A stretch of DNA of 64,000 bases, from contig JNIN01000001.1 of the NCBI GenBank assembly GCA_000702525.1, forward strand, positions 1,364,001-1,428,000, written 5' to 3'. Shown piece by piece: positions 63,101 through 64,000 of the stretch (positions within the stretch are counted from its first letter, which is position 1; each line of letters begins with the position of its first letter). Source of the stretch: Lachnospiraceae bacterium AC2012 (lineage in GTDB: Bacteria; Bacillota; Clostridia; Lachnospirales; Lachnospiraceae). The translations under genes were made by a program, and so were the position numbers. The notes under the pieces are model-generated. The model saw only the letters and a list, made by a program, of their open reading frames with translations, did not search any database and was not told the origin of the DNA.

Positions 63101-63654
63101 TCCGTCAGAGAATAGACATCGATAATGCCTCCGCGCACCGCAAATTCCCCCGGCTGCTCCACCTGCGAAGTACGCTCGTAGCCAAGGGCAATCAATTGCT
63201 TTTGCAACTCTTCTAAATCGACCGTGCTATCAGCATCCAGATGAACGACACCGCCCGCAAACATTTCCTTCGCCGGAAGCTTGTTCATCAGTGCATCCAC
63301 GGTTGTAATCAGCGTGACTTTCTTCTCGGTAAGAATCGTCTTCAGCGCCTGTAATCTAAGCGTAGAGAGCGCATTTCCTCGAATATCTGACTGATAAAAG
63401 AGCAAATCCTTACCCGGATAATAAACCGTATCCGGCTCGAAAAAGGAGTACTCTTCATAAAGCGCTTTTGCGCGCAATTCATCAAAGGTCACGACCAGCT
63501 TAAAATCTGTATCGTGACCCACTCCATAGATGACATGGCTCTTCTCAGCATCAGAACAGCCTGACAAATCATATATTTTCTTTTCTTCTTTGAGAGCCTT
63601 TCGTAATTCCTGAATATCAACTAAAGACTCCATTGGTTGTAAAAAAGATTTCAT
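60127..63654 (-). CDS. mfd: Transcription-repair coupling factor
   Basis: Removes stalled RNA polymerase from damaged template strands and recruits UvrA. The 1175-residue protein has the UvrB-like N-terminal part, the RNAP-interaction domain (HVGDYVVHENHGLGIYRGLE, ~residue 500), helicase motifs CGDVGYGKTEIAMRAAFKA, IIDEEQRFGVDHKE, SATPIPRTL and the TRG motif (QLRGRVGRS ... GAGNMLGREQHG), then the C-terminal TRCF domain. Full length. It follows pth by 11 nt, the normal Firmicute order. Confidence 0.97.
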   Translation of the reverse strand: MKSFLQPMESLVDIQELRKALKEEKKIYDLSGCSDAEKSHVIYGVGHDTDFKLVVTFDELRAKALYEEYSFFEPDTVYYPGKDLLFYQSDIRGNALSTLRLQALKTILTEKKVTLITTVDALMNKLPAKEMFAGGVVHLDADSTVDLEELQKQLIALGYERTSQVEQPGEFAVRGGIIDVYSLTEENPFRIELWGDEIDSMRTFNVTNQKSIDTIDAVDIYPAMELVLDPKMMEDGIQRIREDEKALYERFRKEMKTEEAYHLKSQTEEIIEQLESGWIRQELETHLLYFVEETHSLLDYFPEDTIVFLDELSHMDEKAKTVSMEFQDSMSRRLEQGYLLPKQLEMLFTVEELKVKLQKFATVLLSTLDTRDNILKIERRYHIRAIQGTSYNSSFPLLVKELKKYKKNKYRMILVSPSRTRAKRLAEDLQDNELNSFYTEDFDKEIYPGEIMVVAGNIKHGFEYPDALFVVISESDIFGQVRKKKRKKPKYEGEKIASFQDLHVGDYVVHENHGLGIYRGLEKIEVDHIMKDYIKIEYAKGGSLYILASQLNVIQKYGGSDGKKPKLNTLGSQEWAKTKARVQSAVGLIAKELVELYALRQKNTGYVYGQDTTWQREFEEAFPYEETESQLLAIEDIKRDMESPKIMDRLICGDVGYGKTEIAMRAAFKAVQEGKQVVYLVPTTILAEQHYNNFLQRMKDYPVNIGLLCRFVSEKDQKKTIARLAKGEVDIVIGTHRVLSKDVKYKDLGLLIIDEEQRFGVDHKEKIKQLKKNIDVLSLSATPIPRTLHMSMIGIRDMSVLEEAPMDRMPIQTFVFEMNEEMIREAIVREMARGGQVYYVINRVRSIGDVAAKIQNLVPEASVAYIHGKMNETQIENVMYDFVNKDIDVLVATTIIEIGMDISNVNTIIIHDADQLGLSQLYQLRGRVGRSNRTAYAFLMYQRNKMLKEVAEKRLAAIREFTDLGSGFKIAMRDLEIRGAGNMLGREQHGHMAAVGYDLYCKMLNEAVLTEKGEKLEMSFDTEIDIDIDAYIPPTYISDEAQKLDIYKRIAGIENEDERDEMLEELIDRFGEPPKSVQNLLLIALIRIEAHRAYVTKIVQRHDRIIFTMLPQAKINPDQIPMILDRYKPYLSFAADKEPYFTFAFRKDNRLNLRKLPEYMRDLVQDIYEFAVEKG

Positions 63655-63665
63655 ATATACGCCTC

Positions 63666-64000
63666 TTAATTGAAACGATTCATCGCTCCATCAATATCGC
63701 CCTTTACCAAAAACTCAATGGCTGATGCCGCATCCGAAAAAGCATTTTCCTCCTCCGCGCGTTCTGCCTTTGGCAACTTACCGAGCACATGCTTGATCAT
63801 ATCTCCATTTTTCGGAAGCTTACCAACACCAACACGAACGCGAAGGAATTTCTCCGTCTTGCAATGCGCGATAATCGATTTCAAGCCATTGTGACCGCCC
63901 GCAGAACCCTTTCTACGAATACGAATTCTACCTGCATCCAAAGTAACATCATCGGAAATTACAATCAATCCCTCTTCCGGATCAACCTGATAAAAATCAC
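63666..64000 (-). CDS. pth: Peptidyl-tRNA hydrolase (C-terminal part)
   Basis: Partial gene running off the right edge; 111 codons are visible. It holds the family blocks VISDDVTLDAGRIRIRRKGS, the GGHNGLKSIIAH signature and RVRVGVGKLP near the end. It frees tRNAs from peptidyl-tRNA drop-off products. The first gene of pth-mfd. Confidence 0.95.
   Translation of the reverse strand, partial: DFYQVDPEEGLIVISDDVTLDAGRIRIRRKGSAGGHNGLKSIIAHCKTEKFLRVRVGVGKLPKNGDMIKHVLGKLPKAERAEEENAFSDAASAIEFLVKGDIDGAMNRFN

Overview
The window looks like a chromosomal segment of a low-to-mid GC, motile, anaerobic Firmicute of the Lachnospiraceae type. Evidence: a monomeric [FeFe] hydrogenase, a three-gene anaerobic glycerol-3-phosphate dehydrogenase with a GlpP antiterminator, a SAM-I riboswitch, AGGAGG-type ribosome binding sites, CCA-less tRNA genes, and the classic Firmicute housekeeping string pth-mfd-prsA ... 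hup-rqcP-divIC-tilS-hpt-ftsH. The sporulation genes that usually sit in that string (spoVT, yabP, yabQ, spoIIE) are absent, which suggests an asporogenous lineage. A chemoreceptor and a YvyF-like zinc-ribbon protein suggest motility. Genus-level assignment is inference only.

Layout. 1-8.9 kb: cell-wall genes (partial PcsB-like coiled-coil protein, murF, ddl), veg, plsC, hibernation factor hpf, an SDR reductase and three regulators. 9-13 kb: glp operon behind an intrinsic terminator in its leader, followed by glpP. 13-18.6 kb: cation/proton antiporter, murI, a sugar-binding lipoprotein co-transcribed with a chemoreceptor, and a small zinc-ribbon/HTH gene. 18.7-19 kb: three tRNA genes (Gly, Gly, Phe) read leftwards from one promoter. 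19.3-22 kb: two secreted or anchored proteins of unknown role. 22-23 kb: a non-coding array of about fifteen stem-loops with an almost exact 52-bp period. 23-30.6 kb: a leftward operon encoding a TetM/EF-G-like GTPase fused to a YacP/Rae1-like nuclease, an SbcD-like phosphoesterase, an SbcC/YhaN-like ATPase and an HD-GYP protein. 31-36 kb: malQ-lacI-glgP alpha-glucan operon with LacI-type operators. 36-42.4 kb: AraC regulator, [FeFe] hydrogenase, Gtf3-like glycosyltransferase, tRNA-Tyr, GH13 amylase. 42.8-51 kb: ftsH, hpt, tilS, divIC, rqcP, hup, a PEGA lipoprotein, cca, rluA. 51-64 kb: DUF4422 protein, two-component system, metK with SAM riboswitch, a second HD-GYP protein, murA, a PrsA-like lipoprotein, mfd and the end of pth.

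The most unusual items are the TetM-like/Rae1-like fusion gene, with a consensus extended -10 box placed so that its transcript would start at the start codon and two tandem intrinsic terminators just upstream, and the 52-bp stem-loop array, in which nearly all departures from perfect pairing become G-U wobbles on one strand (the minus strand), suggesting a structured RNA.
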